From: Soonwooa sp032078105
GTDB taxonomy: Bacteria; Bacteroidota; Bacteroidia; Flavobacteriales; Weeksellaceae
Length of the DNA stretch: 64,000 bases
Direction of reading: 5' to 3'
NCBI GenBank assembly: GCA_046269235.1
Contig: JBJZOS010000003.1
Location: 322,032 to 386,031, forward strand
Shown: positions 17,988 through 27,828 of the stretch, piece after piece
How positions within the stretch are numbered: the stretch's first letter is position 1
Layout: the number at the start of each line of letters is the position of its first letter
Notes under the pieces: model-generated
The model's database searches: none
Told to the model about the DNA's origin: nothing
The model's input: the letters and a program-made list of their open reading frames with translations, nothing else
Translations under genes and position numbers: made by a program

Positions 17988-19430
17988 ATGGAATATTCTC
18001 AACTGGAACCAAAAGTGATTTGGAAAAACTTCGAAGCACTGAATTCGGTACCACGTCCTTCTAAAAAAGAAGAACGCGTCATTGCTTTCATCAAAAAATT
18101 TGGTGAAGACCTAGGCTTAGAAACATTGGTAGACGAAGTTGGTAACGTTATCATCCGTAAACCGGCATCTGCTGGTATGGAAAATCGTCAACCCATCGTT
18201 ATACAATCGCATCTTGACATGGTATGTCAAAAAAACAGCGATGTTGATTTTGACTTTGACACGCAAGGTATCCAAATGTATGTTGATGGCGATTGGGTAA
18301 GAGCAAAAGGGACAACTTTAGGTGCAGACAACGGACTAGGTGTAGCGACTATTATGACTATTTTGGAAAGCAATGACATCCCGCATCCTGCAATGGAAGC
18401 GCTTTTCACAATAGATGAAGAAACTGGCATGACGGGGGCTTTAGGTCTTAAAGGTGGACTGTTGCACGGCGATATTTTATTAAATCTTGACACCGAAGAA
18501 GATGACGAGATCGATATCGGTTGTGCGGGTGGTGTCGATGTGACGGCAACAGCTAGTTTCGGGACTGTTGATGCAAAAGCCGATGTTTATACAATCCAGA
18601 TTAAAGGTTTGCAAGGCGGACATTCGGGTATGGACATTCACAAAGGTTTTGGAAACGCTAACAAAATCCTTGGTAGATTTTTATTTGAAGGTTTAAATAA
18701 CGATATTCAAATTATCAATATTGATGGCGGTGGACTTAGAAATGCTATCCCAAGAGAAGCCAAAGCTACCGTTTCTGTTGCTAATGCTGTAGATTTCGAA
18801 AAAACAACTTCCGATCTTAAAGCAAGTATCCTTGAAGAATTTGCTACCCTTGAAAAGGATATCGTCATCACGATTGAAAAATCATCTACGAATGACAAAG
18901 CTCTTAGTCCTGAAGATTCAAAAAAAGTGATTTATTCGATAAATGCTGCTCACAATGGTGTTTTCCGTATGAGTCCTGATGTTGAAGGTCTAGTAGAAGC
19001 TTCCAATAATGTGGCGCGCGTTGAGGTTAAAGATGGCGCTGTTAAAATCTTAAACTTAACACGATCTTCTGTTGATTCTACTAAAACTGAAGTTGCACAA
19101 CAGCTGATTTCTTCTTTCGAAAGCAATGGCATCAAAACCGAATTGACAGGAAGTTATCCTGGTTGGAAGCCAAATCCAGGTGCAGAAATCATCCAAATAA
19201 TGACCGATCTTTATGAAAAAGATTTTGGTGCAAAACCAATGGTCGTTGCATGTCACGCGGGCTTAGAATGCGGTATTATCGGTACCAATTATCCTAAGAT
19301 GGAAATGGTAAGTTTTGGGCCAACGATAAAAGGAGCACACTCTCCAGACGAAAGAGCAAGCATATCCTCGTTGCAAAAATTTTGGAAATTTCTACAACAG
19401 ATTCTTCAAAATATTCCTGAAAAAAAATAA
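17988..19430 (+). CDS. pepD: aminoacyl-histidine dipeptidase (M20C peptidase)
   Basis: Cytosolic zinc dipeptidase hydrolysing Xaa-His dipeptides. The metal-site motifs are visible: IQSHLDMVCQK, then GTTLGADNGLGVA, then FTIDEETGMTGALGL, with a dimerisation domain in the middle and a terminal SFGPTIKGAHSPDER containing the last ligand histidine. The frame opens at a TTG at 17961. The first ATG at 17988 gives a 480-aa protein starting MEYSQLEPKVIW, matching the normal PepD N-terminus. It is followed by its own terminator at 19440. Confidence 0.93.
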   Translation: MEYSQLEPKVIWKNFEALNSVPRPSKKEERVIAFIKKFGEDLGLETLVDEVGNVIIRKPASAGMENRQPIVIQSHLDMVCQKNSDVDFDFDTQGIQMYVDGDWVRAKGTTLGADNGLGVATIMTILESNDIPHPAMEALFTIDEETGMTGALGLKGGLLHGDILLNLDTEEDDEIDIGCAGGVDVTATASFGTVDAKADVYTIQIKGLQGGHSGMDIHKGFGNANKILGRFLFEGLNNDIQIINIDGGGLRNAIPREAKATVSVANAVDFEKTTSDLKASILEEFATLEKDIVITIEKSSTNDKALSPEDSKKVIYSINAAHNGVFRMSPDVEGLVEASNNVARVEVKDGAVKILNLTRSSVDSTKTEVAQQLISSFESNGIKTELTGSYPGWKPNPGAEIIQIMTDLYEKDFGAKPMVVACHAGLECGIIGTNYPKMEMVSFGPTIKGAHSPDERASISSLQKFWKFLQQILQNIPEKK

Positions 19431-19439
19431 CAAACTCCA

Positions 19440-19469
19440 AATCCCTTCTAAATTGAAGGGATTTTTTTA
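19440..19469 (+). terminator. terminator after pepD
   Basis: AATCCCTTC / GAAGGGATT inverted repeat followed by a run of seven T's, ten bases after the pepD stop. Confidence 0.8.
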
Positions 19470-19709
19470 TTAATATTTGTAAATATTTCGTCATATCTCA
19501 AGTTAAAAACACATGAATGTTAAAACGCGTACTTGTGGTTTAAAATTTACTATAAAACATATTTTTCAACTACAAAAAATGCCATTTACAACAGTATAGC
19601 AATCAATTTGATTATTTTTTTTTCAAAACGCATTCATCTTTCATGATATTAATCATATTTTTTTCTTTAATTTGCATAAACCTTAAATCACATTATAATT
19701 TTTTTTTAA

Positions 19710-22469
19710 ATGAGAAAAAATCTACTAAGCATTGGTTTTATAGGAATATTATTCTTATCAACCAATACAAATGCTCAATCTAACATTAGCAATAAAATTC
19801 TTCACGAGAACGGAACTCCTAGCTTAATTAGCTTTACAAGTGGAAATAACTTGTCTTCTTTACAAACTCAAAATCTTTTTCAGCAGTACCTTAATTTGTC
19901 TTCCAAAACTTCGATGAAATTAACTAAAACTGAAGTTGACAAATCTGGAAAATTCAAAGATGAAAGGTTTCAAATGTATTTTGATGGCTATCCTGTAGAA
20001 TTTGGTTCGTATAATTTGCACTACAAAAATGGTGAATTAACGAGTATGAATGGTGAAATTTTTGACACCAATAACGCACAAACTGAAATTTCAATTTCAC
20101 AGGAGCAAGCATTTATTAAAGCTAAAAAATATGTCAATGCTTCTTCTTATATGTGGGAAGATCTAGAATACTCTGCATCTTCGGGCTACAAAAAGCCAGT
20201 TGGTGAGAAAGTTTTATTACCAATTTCATCAGGCAATGGAGATTACAAACTTATCCTAGCTTACAAATTTGATATCTATGCTGCGGCTCCTATCAGTAGA
20301 GGTTGGGTGTATGTAGATGCTTCTAACGGAGCTATCTTAGGGTACAATGCTATTATGAAGCATGCTAAAATGAACAATTTCCCAACCAAGCAAGTTAATA
20401 AGGATACGCCTATTGCTTTAGATAAGAATTTTGAGCAGCCAATATTATTTGCTGCAGGAACTGCTGCTACAAGATATAGTGGTTCTCGCCAAATAGAAAC
20501 GACACTTGCAACAAGTGGTACTAATAGTGGAAAATATATACTTAACGATACAACTCGTGGAGGAGGTGTTGTTACAAAAAACCTTAAAAAAAGCTCTAGC
20601 ATAGGAAGTGCCGTCGATTTTGTTGATAACGATAACGAATGGACTGCTGCGGAACACGACAATAGCACGTTTGACAATGCTGCATTGGATGCACATTGGG
20701 GTGTTGAAAAAACTTACGATTACTTCAAAGACACTTTCAATCGCAATAGTTATAACAACGCGGGAGCTATACTAAATAGTTATGTTCACTATAATAGTAA
20801 TTACGAAAATGCAGGATGGACAGGTAGCGAAATGATTTATGGAGATGGCGCAACGACATTCAAACCCTTAACCGCATTCGATGTTACAGCACACGAATTG
20901 GGACATGGTGTTTGCGAATATTCTGCTAATCTAGCATATCAAAGAGAGTCAGGAGCACTTAACGAAGGTTTTTCAGATATTTGGGGCGCAATTGTAGAAC
21001 ACAAATACGCACCAGAAAAGCAAGCTTTTTTAATTGGTGAAGATATCGTTAAAACATCGCCTAATTATTTAAGATCCATGAGCAATCCAAAATCTGGATT
21101 ATCCGCTCAACCAGACACTTATAGAGGAACCAACTGGTATCCCGCAACTGTTGAAGAAGGATGTATTACGCCAAGTAGCTTTACTAACGATAACTGTGGT
21201 GTACACTATAACAGTGGTGTTCTTAACCATTGGTTCTACATCTTGGTGATGGGGAAAACAGGAACCAACGACCTTGGAAAGTCTTACAATGTAACTGGTA
21301 TAGGTTGGGAAAAAGCAGAAAAGATAGCCTATAAATTGGAGACAGGCTTTCTAACTGCTAATTCCAATTACAAAAATGCAAGAGATTTCGGTATTCAAGC
21401 TGCAAAAGATTTGTATGGTGTTAACTCGCCAGAGATGATCGCAGTACAAGATGCATTTTATGCTGTTGGGGTTGGGGTTAAATATCTTACTACTCCTGAT
21501 ACGACACCTCCTACCATCCCAACTAACTTAACCGCTAGTAATATAAAAGGAACCAGTGCAAAATTAACTTGGGCCGCATCAACAGATGACAATGATATGG
21601 CTGGATACATTGTGTACAAGGACGGAACTGAAATTGCCAGAACAACAACACAATTAACATATAATGTTACAGGCCTTACTAATCTTACAACCTACAATTT
21701 CACTGTAAAAGCTATTGATGGTTATGATAATATATCAGCAGCAAGTAACATTGCAACCATAACAACTACTGACGAAGTAGAATATTGTACATCTTCAGGT
21801 TCTAATACCAATGACGAAAAAATCGGCCGTGTGCAACTTAATACAATTGACAATACTAGTACAGGAGCAGCAGGCTATGAAGATTTCACAAGTATCTCAA
21901 CGACTTTAGAAAGAGGTAAAACTTACGAAATCAAAATAACTCCAAAATGGACTAGCACATCTTACAACGAAGCTTACGCAGTATTCATTGACTGGAATGC
22001 CGATGGCGACTTCTCTGACCCAGGAGAGCTAGCATTTAGCAACCCTGCTAGCAAAACCACGCCAGTTGTTGGAAATATAACAGTTCCTTCTACTGCGGTT
22101 ATCAATAAAAATACAAGAATGCGCGTGTCTATGAAATTTAATACGATACCAACAGCTTGTGAGTCTTTCACATACGGACAAGTTGAAGATTACACGCTGA
22201 AGTTTAGTGAAACTAATATGGCAGTGTCTGATATCAACAAAAATAACGCCTTCAACATCTACCCTAACCCGGTTAAAGATGTAATCAACATCCAAGCTAA
22301 AAAATCAGGAGAGATGTCTTATCAAATCATTAATGTAAATGGTCAAGTAGTACTTTCTGGTAAAGCTGCTAACCAAAGCGTTAACGTACAATCACTGCCT
22401 GTTGGTAATTATGTTATCAAAATCGCTAACGGTGAAGAAACATCAAACCTAAAATTCATCAAAAACTAA
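19710..22469 (+). CDS. secreted M4 (thermolysin-like) metalloprotease with FN3, GEVED and T9SS sorting domains
   Basis: Extracellular zinc protease. Order along the 919 residues: signal peptide (about 1-22); FTP/PepSY-type propeptide (to about 235); peptidase M4 domain with zinc motif HELGH (395-399) and third ligand Glu419 in GALNEGFSDIWG; a fibronectin type III domain (about 600-690); a GEVED domain (about 710-830) with a calcium-like loop DWNADGDFSDPGE and ending in QVEDYTLKF; and a C-terminal type A T9SS sorting domain (about 845-919, IYPNPVKDVINI to the final IKN). It is therefore inferred to cross the outer membrane by the type IX system and be released or anchored. It appears monocistronic. 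Confidence 0.95.
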   Translation: MRKNLLSIGFIGILFLSTNTNAQSNISNKILHENGTPSLISFTSGNNLSSLQTQNLFQQYLNLSSKTSMKLTKTEVDKSGKFKDERFQMYFDGYPVEFGSYNLHYKNGELTSMNGEIFDTNNAQTEISISQEQAFIKAKKYVNASSYMWEDLEYSASSGYKKPVGEKVLLPISSGNGDYKLILAYKFDIYAAAPISRGWVYVDASNGAILGYNAIMKHAKMNNFPTKQVNKDTPIALDKNFEQPILFAAGTAATRYSGSRQIETTLATSGTNSGKYILNDTTRGGGVVTKNLKKSSSIGSAVDFVDNDNEWTAAEHDNSTFDNAALDAHWGVEKTYDYFKDTFNRNSYNNAGAILNSYVHYNSNYENAGWTGSEMIYGDGATTFKPLTAFDVTAHELGHGVCEYSANLAYQRESGALNEGFSDIWGAIVEHKYAPEKQAFLIGEDIVKTSPNYLRSMSNPKSGLSAQPDTYRGTNWYPATVEEGCITPSSFTNDNCGVHYNSGVLNHWFYILVMGKTGTNDLGKSYNVTGIGWEKAEKIAYKLETGFLTANSNYKNARDFGIQAAKDLYGVNSPEMIAVQDAFYAVGVGVKYLTTPDTTPPTIPTNLTASNIKGTSAKLTWAASTDDNDMAGYIVYKDGTEIARTTTQLTYNVTGLTNLTTYNFTVKAIDGYDNISAASNIATITTTDEVEYCTSSGSNTNDEKIGRVQLNTIDNTSTGAAGYEDFTSISTTLERGKTYEIKITPKWTSTSYNEAYAVFIDWNADGDFSDPGELAFSNPASKTTPVVGNITVPSTAVINKNTRMRVSMKFNTIPTACESFTYGQVEDYTLKFSETNMAVSDINKNNAFNIYPNPVKDVINIQAKKSGEMSYQIINVNGQVVLSGKAANQSVNVQSLPVGNYVIKIANGEETSNLKFIKN

Positions 22470-22491
22470 TGTTTGATAATTTTAAAATAAC

Positions 22492-22523
22492 AACGGCAAT
22501 CTTTTTAGGTTGCCGTTTTTTAT
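22492..22523 (+). terminator. terminator after the M4 protease gene
   Basis: AACGGCAA / TTGCCGTT inverted repeat followed by six T's, about 22 bases after the stop codon. Confidence 0.8.
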
Positions 22524-22525
22524 TT

Positions 22526-22642
22526 GGAGCTATTTCCCGCTCTCAGCTCTATCTTTTAGATTGTCGCTCGGACGGCTCCGCTTGCGCTCCGCCGCCTCGC
22601 TCCAACCCAAAAGGATGCCGCTTGCATCGGGGCTAGAGGTAG
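22526..22642 (+). repeat. dispersed intergenic repeat, copy 2 (GC-cored)
   Basis: A strikingly GC-rich island in an AT-rich intergenic region of 310 bases. Its core shares GCTCGGACGGCT, then GCGCT, then CGCCGCCTCGC with the reverse complement of copy 3 at 56059-56167. Its 3' arm AAAAGGATGCCGCTTGCATC matches both other copies. It follows the M4 protease terminator directly and points in the direction of that gene. Nothing else is visible between here and radA. Confidence 0.75.
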
Positions 22643-22779
22643 GAAATAATAATATCATTTTCACAATTAGTACAAAAATTTTCAATTAAAAAACAAAAAA
22701 ATCTTAAAGCCGCAACCGCCAATATTTATCAGTTTTCAAAAGCTATGGCTTTTTCAAAAAAAATCAAGAAATTAGCAGA

Positions 22780-24129
22780 ATGGCAAAACTGAAAACCGTC
22801 TACTACTGTCAAAACTGTGGCACGCAATTCCCAAAATGGTTAGGGCAATGCACCAACTGTGGCGAATGGAATACACTCGTAGAAGAAGTTGTCGAAAAAA
22901 CATCGACTTCCAAAAACTATTCTGGCGACAAGAAGCAACACATCATCAACATTATCGAAGTTAATGCGCAAGAAGAACCACGCATTGCAACGCCCAGCGA
23001 AGAGCTCAACAGAGTTTTGGGTGGCGGAATTGTCTTAGGATCAGTAACACTTATCGGTGGCGAACCAGGCATCGGAAAGTCGACGTTATTGTTACAATTA
23101 GCCTTGAAGATGCGCAAAAAAGTATTCTACGTTTCGGGAGAAGAAAGTGCCTCGCAAATCAAAATGCGCGCTGACAGATTAACAGATTTACAAAATCCAG
23201 AATGTTATCTTTTTACAGAAACTTCCGTCGACAAAATCCTACACGAAGCCAAAAAATTAAAACCCGACTTCATCATCATCGACTCTATCCAGACCTTGCA
23301 TTCCAGTTTGATAGAAAGTTCGCCGGGGACAGTCTCTCAGATCCGAGAATGCTCTGGAGAAATTATAAAATTCGCAAAAGAGAAGAGCACTCCAGTATTT
23401 TTGGTAGGTCACATTACGAAAGATGGACAAATTGCAGGACCTAAAGTGCTAGAACACATGGTCGATGTTGTCCTGAATTTTGATGGCGACAGAAATCATC
23501 TTTTCAGATTGTTACGCGCCAACAAAAACCGCTTTGGATCAACTGCCGAAATCGGAATCTACGAAATGATTTCTCAAGGTTTAAAAGAAATTAAAAACCC
23601 ATCCGAAATATTAATCACTAAAAAGTTCGAAGAACTTTCTGGCAACGCTGTAGCTGTTACTTTAGAAGGTAATCGCCCAATGTTACTAGAAATTCAGGCT
23701 TTGGTGAGCACTGCCGTATATGGTACGCCACAACGCAGTTCGACAGGTTTTGATGCCAAAAGATTGAATATGCTTTTGGCCGTTTTAGAAAAAAGAGCAG
23801 GTTTCCAATTGGGTGCAAAAGACGTTTTCCTCAACATTACAGGCGGAATAAAAACCGACGATCCAGCCTTGGATTTGGCGGTCATAGCTTCTATACTTTC
23901 GTCTAACGAAGACATTGCGATTTCGGAAAAGTATTGTTTTGCGGGAGAAATTGGATTGAGTGGCGAAATCCGTCCAATTCCACAAGCGGAACAACGCATT
24001 TCGGAAGCCGAAAAATTAGGCTATGAAAAAATATTTGTTTCAAACCTTAACAAAATTCCGAAGCGAAAATTCGGTATCAAAATAGAAGAAGTCGGAAAAA
24101 TAGAAGATTTCCACGAACGATTGTTTTAG
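22780..24129 (+). CDS. radA: DNA repair protein RadA (Sms)
   Basis: RecA-like ATPase/helicase that processes recombination intermediates. An N-terminal C4 zinc finger is visible (Cys10, Cys13, Cys24, Cys27 in YYCQNCG and GQCTNCGEW). The Walker A motif is GGEPGIGKST at 93-102, and the RadA signature KNRFG occurs in ANKNRFGSTAEIG. The C-terminal Lon-like domain follows (about 270-449), with GEIGLSGEIRPI near the end. The length of 449 aa is normal. It is preceded by dispersed repeat copy 2 and followed by a bidirectional terminator. Confidence 0.97.
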   Translation: MAKLKTVYYCQNCGTQFPKWLGQCTNCGEWNTLVEEVVEKTSTSKNYSGDKKQHIINIIEVNAQEEPRIATPSEELNRVLGGGIVLGSVTLIGGEPGIGKSTLLLQLALKMRKKVFYVSGEESASQIKMRADRLTDLQNPECYLFTETSVDKILHEAKKLKPDFIIIDSIQTLHSSLIESSPGTVSQIRECSGEIIKFAKEKSTPVFLVGHITKDGQIAGPKVLEHMVDVVLNFDGDRNHLFRLLRANKNRFGSTAEIGIYEMISQGLKEIKNPSEILITKKFEELSGNAVAVTLEGNRPMLLEIQALVSTAVYGTPQRSSTGFDAKRLNMLLAVLEKRAGFQLGAKDVFLNITGGIKTDDPALDLAVIASILSSNEDIAISEKYCFAGEIGLSGEIRPIPQAEQRISEAEKLGYEKIFVSNLNKIPKRKFGIKIEEVGKIEDFHERLF

Positions 24130-24210
24130 GTTTTAAATAAACTTTAAACTACGAAATATTTAATAAAAAACATATTAAGAATGTTGTGACTATTTTTTAA
24201 TTAAACTAAA

Positions 24211-24238
24211 AAAGCTGCCCAACTATTGAGCAGCTTTC
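24211..24238. terminator. bidirectional terminator between radA and the B12 operon
   Basis: AAAGCTGC / GCAGCTTT inverted repeat with A and T runs on either side, between convergent radA and the last gene of the riboswitch operon. Confidence 0.75.
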
Positions 24239-24262
24239 ATTATTTAAAAGAAAAATATCAAA

Positions 24263-26530
24263 TTAGTTTTTAACTAATTTTTTCTGATAAGATGCTTTGT
24301 CCGTTGTAATTTTAAGAACATAAACACCTTTTGCAAGACTTCTTACATCCAATTGATTATTCAACAATGATAATTCTACACGTTTTCCTGATACGTCATA
24401 AACTTCGACACTTGTTACTTTATCCGTCGATTTTAAACTAACAAAATCCGTGGCTGGATTTGGATAAATTTGAAGGTCAACTTTAGAAACGTGGTCAGTC
24501 GCTAATGTCGATGAAGAAATCGTCATTGTATGATCTAGGACTTTTCCGTTCGAGTTAAAACTAAGTGTCAAGGCAGCTGTACCTGTTGTAATCGGCGTAA
24601 TAACCAACTCGTCATTTTCATTAATTTCTGCTGAAATAATTGCGTTTTTACTAATAGATTTAACACTTACAACAACGTTTGCTATGATATTATCCTGATC
24701 TGTTACTTTATTTTTAAGATCAACTGTCGTAACGGCATTTACGGTTAAACTACTTGGTAAATTGCTAGCTAAAACGGGCTCAAAAACGTCTGGGAACACC
24801 GTTATTGCTGGGAACCAATAATAATCATTTAGGCTTTGTGTTTTGACTAATGCGCCAGATGCATCATAAGTATGGATCCAGTTTTTTTGATAATGCGCGC
24901 CGTAACCACTTTCTGTAGTATTCAGAATTAATTTATCCGAAACTGGGTCAACTCGTAATGCCGCACCGTAAGGAATTTGTTTGTAAGTCCCCGTCTGTCC
25001 TGGGATTGCTGCAAAGTTTTCATTAAAAGTTTTTGTTGTAACGTCAAATTTTACGATTTGTGTTCCAGACGCCCATTCACTTTTAGAATTAATCCAATAC
25101 AAAGCGTTTTGTTGTGTACTCGCTGTGAAACTTCCTGCATTCCAAGCGCCCCAAGATCCAATATATTTAGTTGTTGGAATCGCATATTCTGTCGTTGTAA
25201 AAGTCGTTGGATTAATATTGATTAACTTTTGATTCTGAATCGCCCAAATACTTCCGTCTTTAGCCTGAACAATAGAATGAAAAGATCCTGGAATTGTTGT
25301 TTTTAAAGTATGTGTTTTTGGGTCAATCACAAAAATGCCAGTCGTTTGTTTAACTGCAAAAACATATTGTGATGTTCTAATCATATTACCAATTTGTCCA
25401 GAATAAGTGGCTCCCCCACCAGTTCCTGTAATGGCAGGTCCCACTTGCATATTTGCAATATCGAAAAGGTAAACACCATTAGACGCTGCAATGTAACCTG
25501 TATTTTGGTCAACACCAACGAAAGAACGACCATCGCCACCGCCGATGTTATCGAAACCTGCAATCTTCTCCATTGTTTTTGCATTAGCAACGACTAATCT
25601 TCCACCTGGTATATATTGTGCATCTCCTCCGTCCGAATGTTGCTTAGAAATAAAATAAAACTTGTCACCATAGATAGTGCCATACTGTGTGGTAGCACCG
25701 AAAGCCTGATTATTATTTTTTTCGCTGTAGATACGATAGTAAATCTGGTCATTGTCTCCAACAAAATTAACTGAACCATTGGTATGCCCAAACCACTCTT
25801 CGTTCACCATAAAGAATCCTTTGGTAAAATCTGCTTGTGATGAATAGACAGAAACTGGTGTAAAGGTGCTTGAAATGTCTTGAGGATTCATATCGACATT
25901 GTAATTCCATAAATCCCAAGAACCATTAACCAATTGACGACTTGTAGCGCCAAGACCAGAATATCCAAAATCATCCGTAGCCGAATCTTTAACCCAATAA
26001 GACCAATAGCCTTGGTACCAACCAGATTGCCAATGATCATTAGCATCAACAGCCTTGTAGTCGTCAAAATCATAAGCTGTAGTATTAACAATACCATCTA
26101 AAGGATAAAGCGGATAGGTTGTATTGTTATTCTTGTACAAACCTACTGTTCCTTTCCCATCAAGGTCAAAGCCAATACCACCAATTGCAGAACCATACTG
26201 AGTGCCTTGATAAAGCAAAGTATAAAAACGTTTGTCAACTTTTGCAATGGCTTTTATCATATCTTCACCAGTTGCGTTACCATCCCAACGGAATCCCCAG
26301 ACGAGAGCATCAGAATTTTTTTGATCATTCCATTGAATAGCCAACACCGCTTTGTTAGATCCAGTCCCAACCCAATAGACAACGTCGTCCATTGTAAAAT
26401 TGCTGTTTTTAGATTGTTTTTTCGACCTTATGTTTTTGACCTCCGATCGAGGAACGCCTTGCACTGTAACTTGAGCATTAGTAGAGAATGCAAAAAGTAA
26501 CAGTAAAAAGAAAATATAAATTTTTCTCAT
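24263..26530 (-). CDS. T9SS-sorted surface/secreted protein with beta-propeller-like repeats, last gene of B12 operon
   Basis: Specific function unknown, 755 aa. Signal peptide (1-19, ending TNAQ). The next segment, to about 130, has the pattern DDVVYWVGTGSNKAVLAIQW, then LVWGFRWDG, then MIKAIAKVDKRFY, a domain found in secreted Bacteroidota and Planctomycete proteins. The middle (about 230-600) reads like a DUF5074/YncE-type beta-propeller (GGRLVVANAKTMEKIAGF, YIAASNGVYLFDI, IWAIQNQKLININP). A type A T9SS sorting domain ends the protein (IYPNPATDFVSL to the last residues KKLVKN). It is the fourth gene downstream of a cobalamin riboswitch, 30 bases after the preceding lipoprotein gene. A role in corrinoid capture at the surface is inferred from that position only. 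Confidence 0.7.
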   Translation of the reverse strand: MRKIYIFFLLLLFAFSTNAQVTVQGVPRSEVKNIRSKKQSKNSNFTMDDVVYWVGTGSNKAVLAIQWNDQKNSDALVWGFRWDGNATGEDMIKAIAKVDKRFYTLLYQGTQYGSAIGGIGFDLDGKGTVGLYKNNNTTYPLYPLDGIVNTTAYDFDDYKAVDANDHWQSGWYQGYWSYWVKDSATDDFGYSGLGATSRQLVNGSWDLWNYNVDMNPQDISSTFTPVSVYSSQADFTKGFFMVNEEWFGHTNGSVNFVGDNDQIYYRIYSEKNNNQAFGATTQYGTIYGDKFYFISKQHSDGGDAQYIPGGRLVVANAKTMEKIAGFDNIGGGDGRSFVGVDQNTGYIAASNGVYLFDIANMQVGPAITGTGGGATYSGQIGNMIRTSQYVFAVKQTTGIFVIDPKTHTLKTTIPGSFHSIVQAKDGSIWAIQNQKLININPTTFTTTEYAIPTTKYIGSWGAWNAGSFTASTQQNALYWINSKSEWASGTQIVKFDVTTKTFNENFAAIPGQTGTYKQIPYGAALRVDPVSDKLILNTTESGYGAHYQKNWIHTYDASGALVKTQSLNDYYWFPAITVFPDVFEPVLASNLPSSLTVNAVTTVDLKNKVTDQDNIIANVVVSVKSISKNAIISAEINENDELVITPITTGTAALTLSFNSNGKVLDHTMTISSSTLATDHVSKVDLQIYPNPATDFVSLKSTDKVTSVEVYDVSGKRVELSLLNNQLDVRSLAKGVYVLKITTDKASYQKKLVKN

Positions 26531-26560
26531 AACTACTGATTTTTATTGTTTATTTTTTAC

Positions 26561-27814
26561 TTATTTAAAATGTAAATTGTAAGCTCCTGCAACTTCTGTC
26601 GAAACTTCTCCTAGCCAACCTGCCTCTTGATTGATACCTGTATAAACTTTCACAAAATCGATACCCGGAAGTTTAACATAGTTACCGTACTTATCAACCG
26701 CCCAAGATATATCGATATTGGACGCATCGTCATTGTTTGGCGCATTGTCAGCATAACCATACGCATAAGATTGGCCTACCCAATAAGTGCCTGCACCACT
26801 TTGATCATAAAAATTATCCTTGAGGCGGGTTCCTTTTAACGAATAAGACATTTCTGAAAACCACAAAGGATAGTAGCTTTGCGCATGGAAGGTGTTTCGA
26901 GTTTTAAAACCAGATACACCTTGATTGTCTTGCCATTGGATGTATTGGGTGTCGGTCTGCCAGAATTCAGCTCCAGGGACGGGTTCTTTATTCTCATCTG
27001 GTTTCTGAAATCTTATTTCGTAGTTTCTAATAGTAGTATCTTTAAAATACTCGCTACCTGCAATCTCGTACCACTCGTCTTCATCAGGTTTTCCATTTTT
27101 GTTTCGGTCGTAAGCCACCATGATAATCCCCGGCTCGCAAGAACCTGCTCTTTCTTCTATTGCTTCATTTCCCCAAAACGCATTTCCTAGAATTTTGAAA
27201 TCGCGTCCATCGTAATTCGGAATCGTATGATCAAAACCAAAAACCACGTAGCCGCCAAAGCCACCTAAAGTCACCATGGTCGAATTACCACCGACTAAAG
27301 ATTCTTTCGCTTTTTTTATCATTTTTTCTTGAGTGTCGCCAGTTGCATACTCAGGAATTTCGTTAATGAATTGACCAACCGCAGGGCGATAATCAAAAAC
27401 ATCAGCGATATATTTACTGTAAGGTTTTACTTCTTTGTTGACGATAATTTGGGAGGTATATTTTTTAGAAACGCCATTGGTTTCCGTCGTTAAAGTCAAT
27501 GCGTAAGTCTTTGCATAACGCGAAATAAACTCAAGCTTTGGGACATCTTTAGCAATGATTGAATCATAAACGACTTCTTTGCCATCCACCATTTTTTTAG
27601 CACTAATACTCCAAGTCAGTTTTGAGTTCAATCCTAATTTTGAATCGATATCCAAAACACGATAACGACTAACCGAATAGTGATCTTCCAAAGTTTTTCC
27701 GGGAAGTTCTCCTACATTATCAACATCTTCGCGATCCGACTTACAAGCAACAAGCCCGATCAACAAGATGCTTGCAAAACCTAAAGTCAAAATTTTTATA
27801 GTATTTTTTTTCAT
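26561..27814 (-). CDS. surface lipoprotein of the B12 operon
   Basis: Not assigned to a biochemical function; 417 aa from the ATG at 27814. The longer frame upstream overlaps the previous gene and lacks a signal, whereas MKKNTIKIL starts a clear lipoprotein signal with Cys24 (LVACKSD). After a PKD-like beta domain (about 45-130) comes a larger domain with many aromatic residues, the stretch GGFGGYVVFGFDHTIPNYDG and a calcium-loop-like DRNKNGKPDEDEW. Proteins of this layout occur beside BtuB-type receptors in Bacteroidota. It is 14 bases downstream of the beta-propeller lipoprotein gene. Surface exposure and corrinoid binding are inference. Confidence 0.65.
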   Translation of the reverse strand: MKKNTIKILTLGFASILLIGLVACKSDREDVDNVGELPGKTLEDHYSVSRYRVLDIDSKLGLNSKLTWSISAKKMVDGKEVVYDSIIAKDVPKLEFISRYAKTYALTLTTETNGVSKKYTSQIIVNKEVKPYSKYIADVFDYRPAVGQFINEIPEYATGDTQEKMIKKAKESLVGGNSTMVTLGGFGGYVVFGFDHTIPNYDGRDFKILGNAFWGNEAIEERAGSCEPGIIMVAYDRNKNGKPDEDEWYEIAGSEYFKDTTIRNYEIRFQKPDENKEPVPGAEFWQTDTQYIQWQDNQGVSGFKTRNTFHAQSYYPLWFSEMSYSLKGTRLKDNFYDQSGAGTYWVGQSYAYGYADNAPNNDDASNIDISWAVDKYGNYVKLPGIDFVKVYTGINQEAGWLGEVSTEVAGAYNLHFK

Positions 27815-27828
27815 AATACATTTAGATT

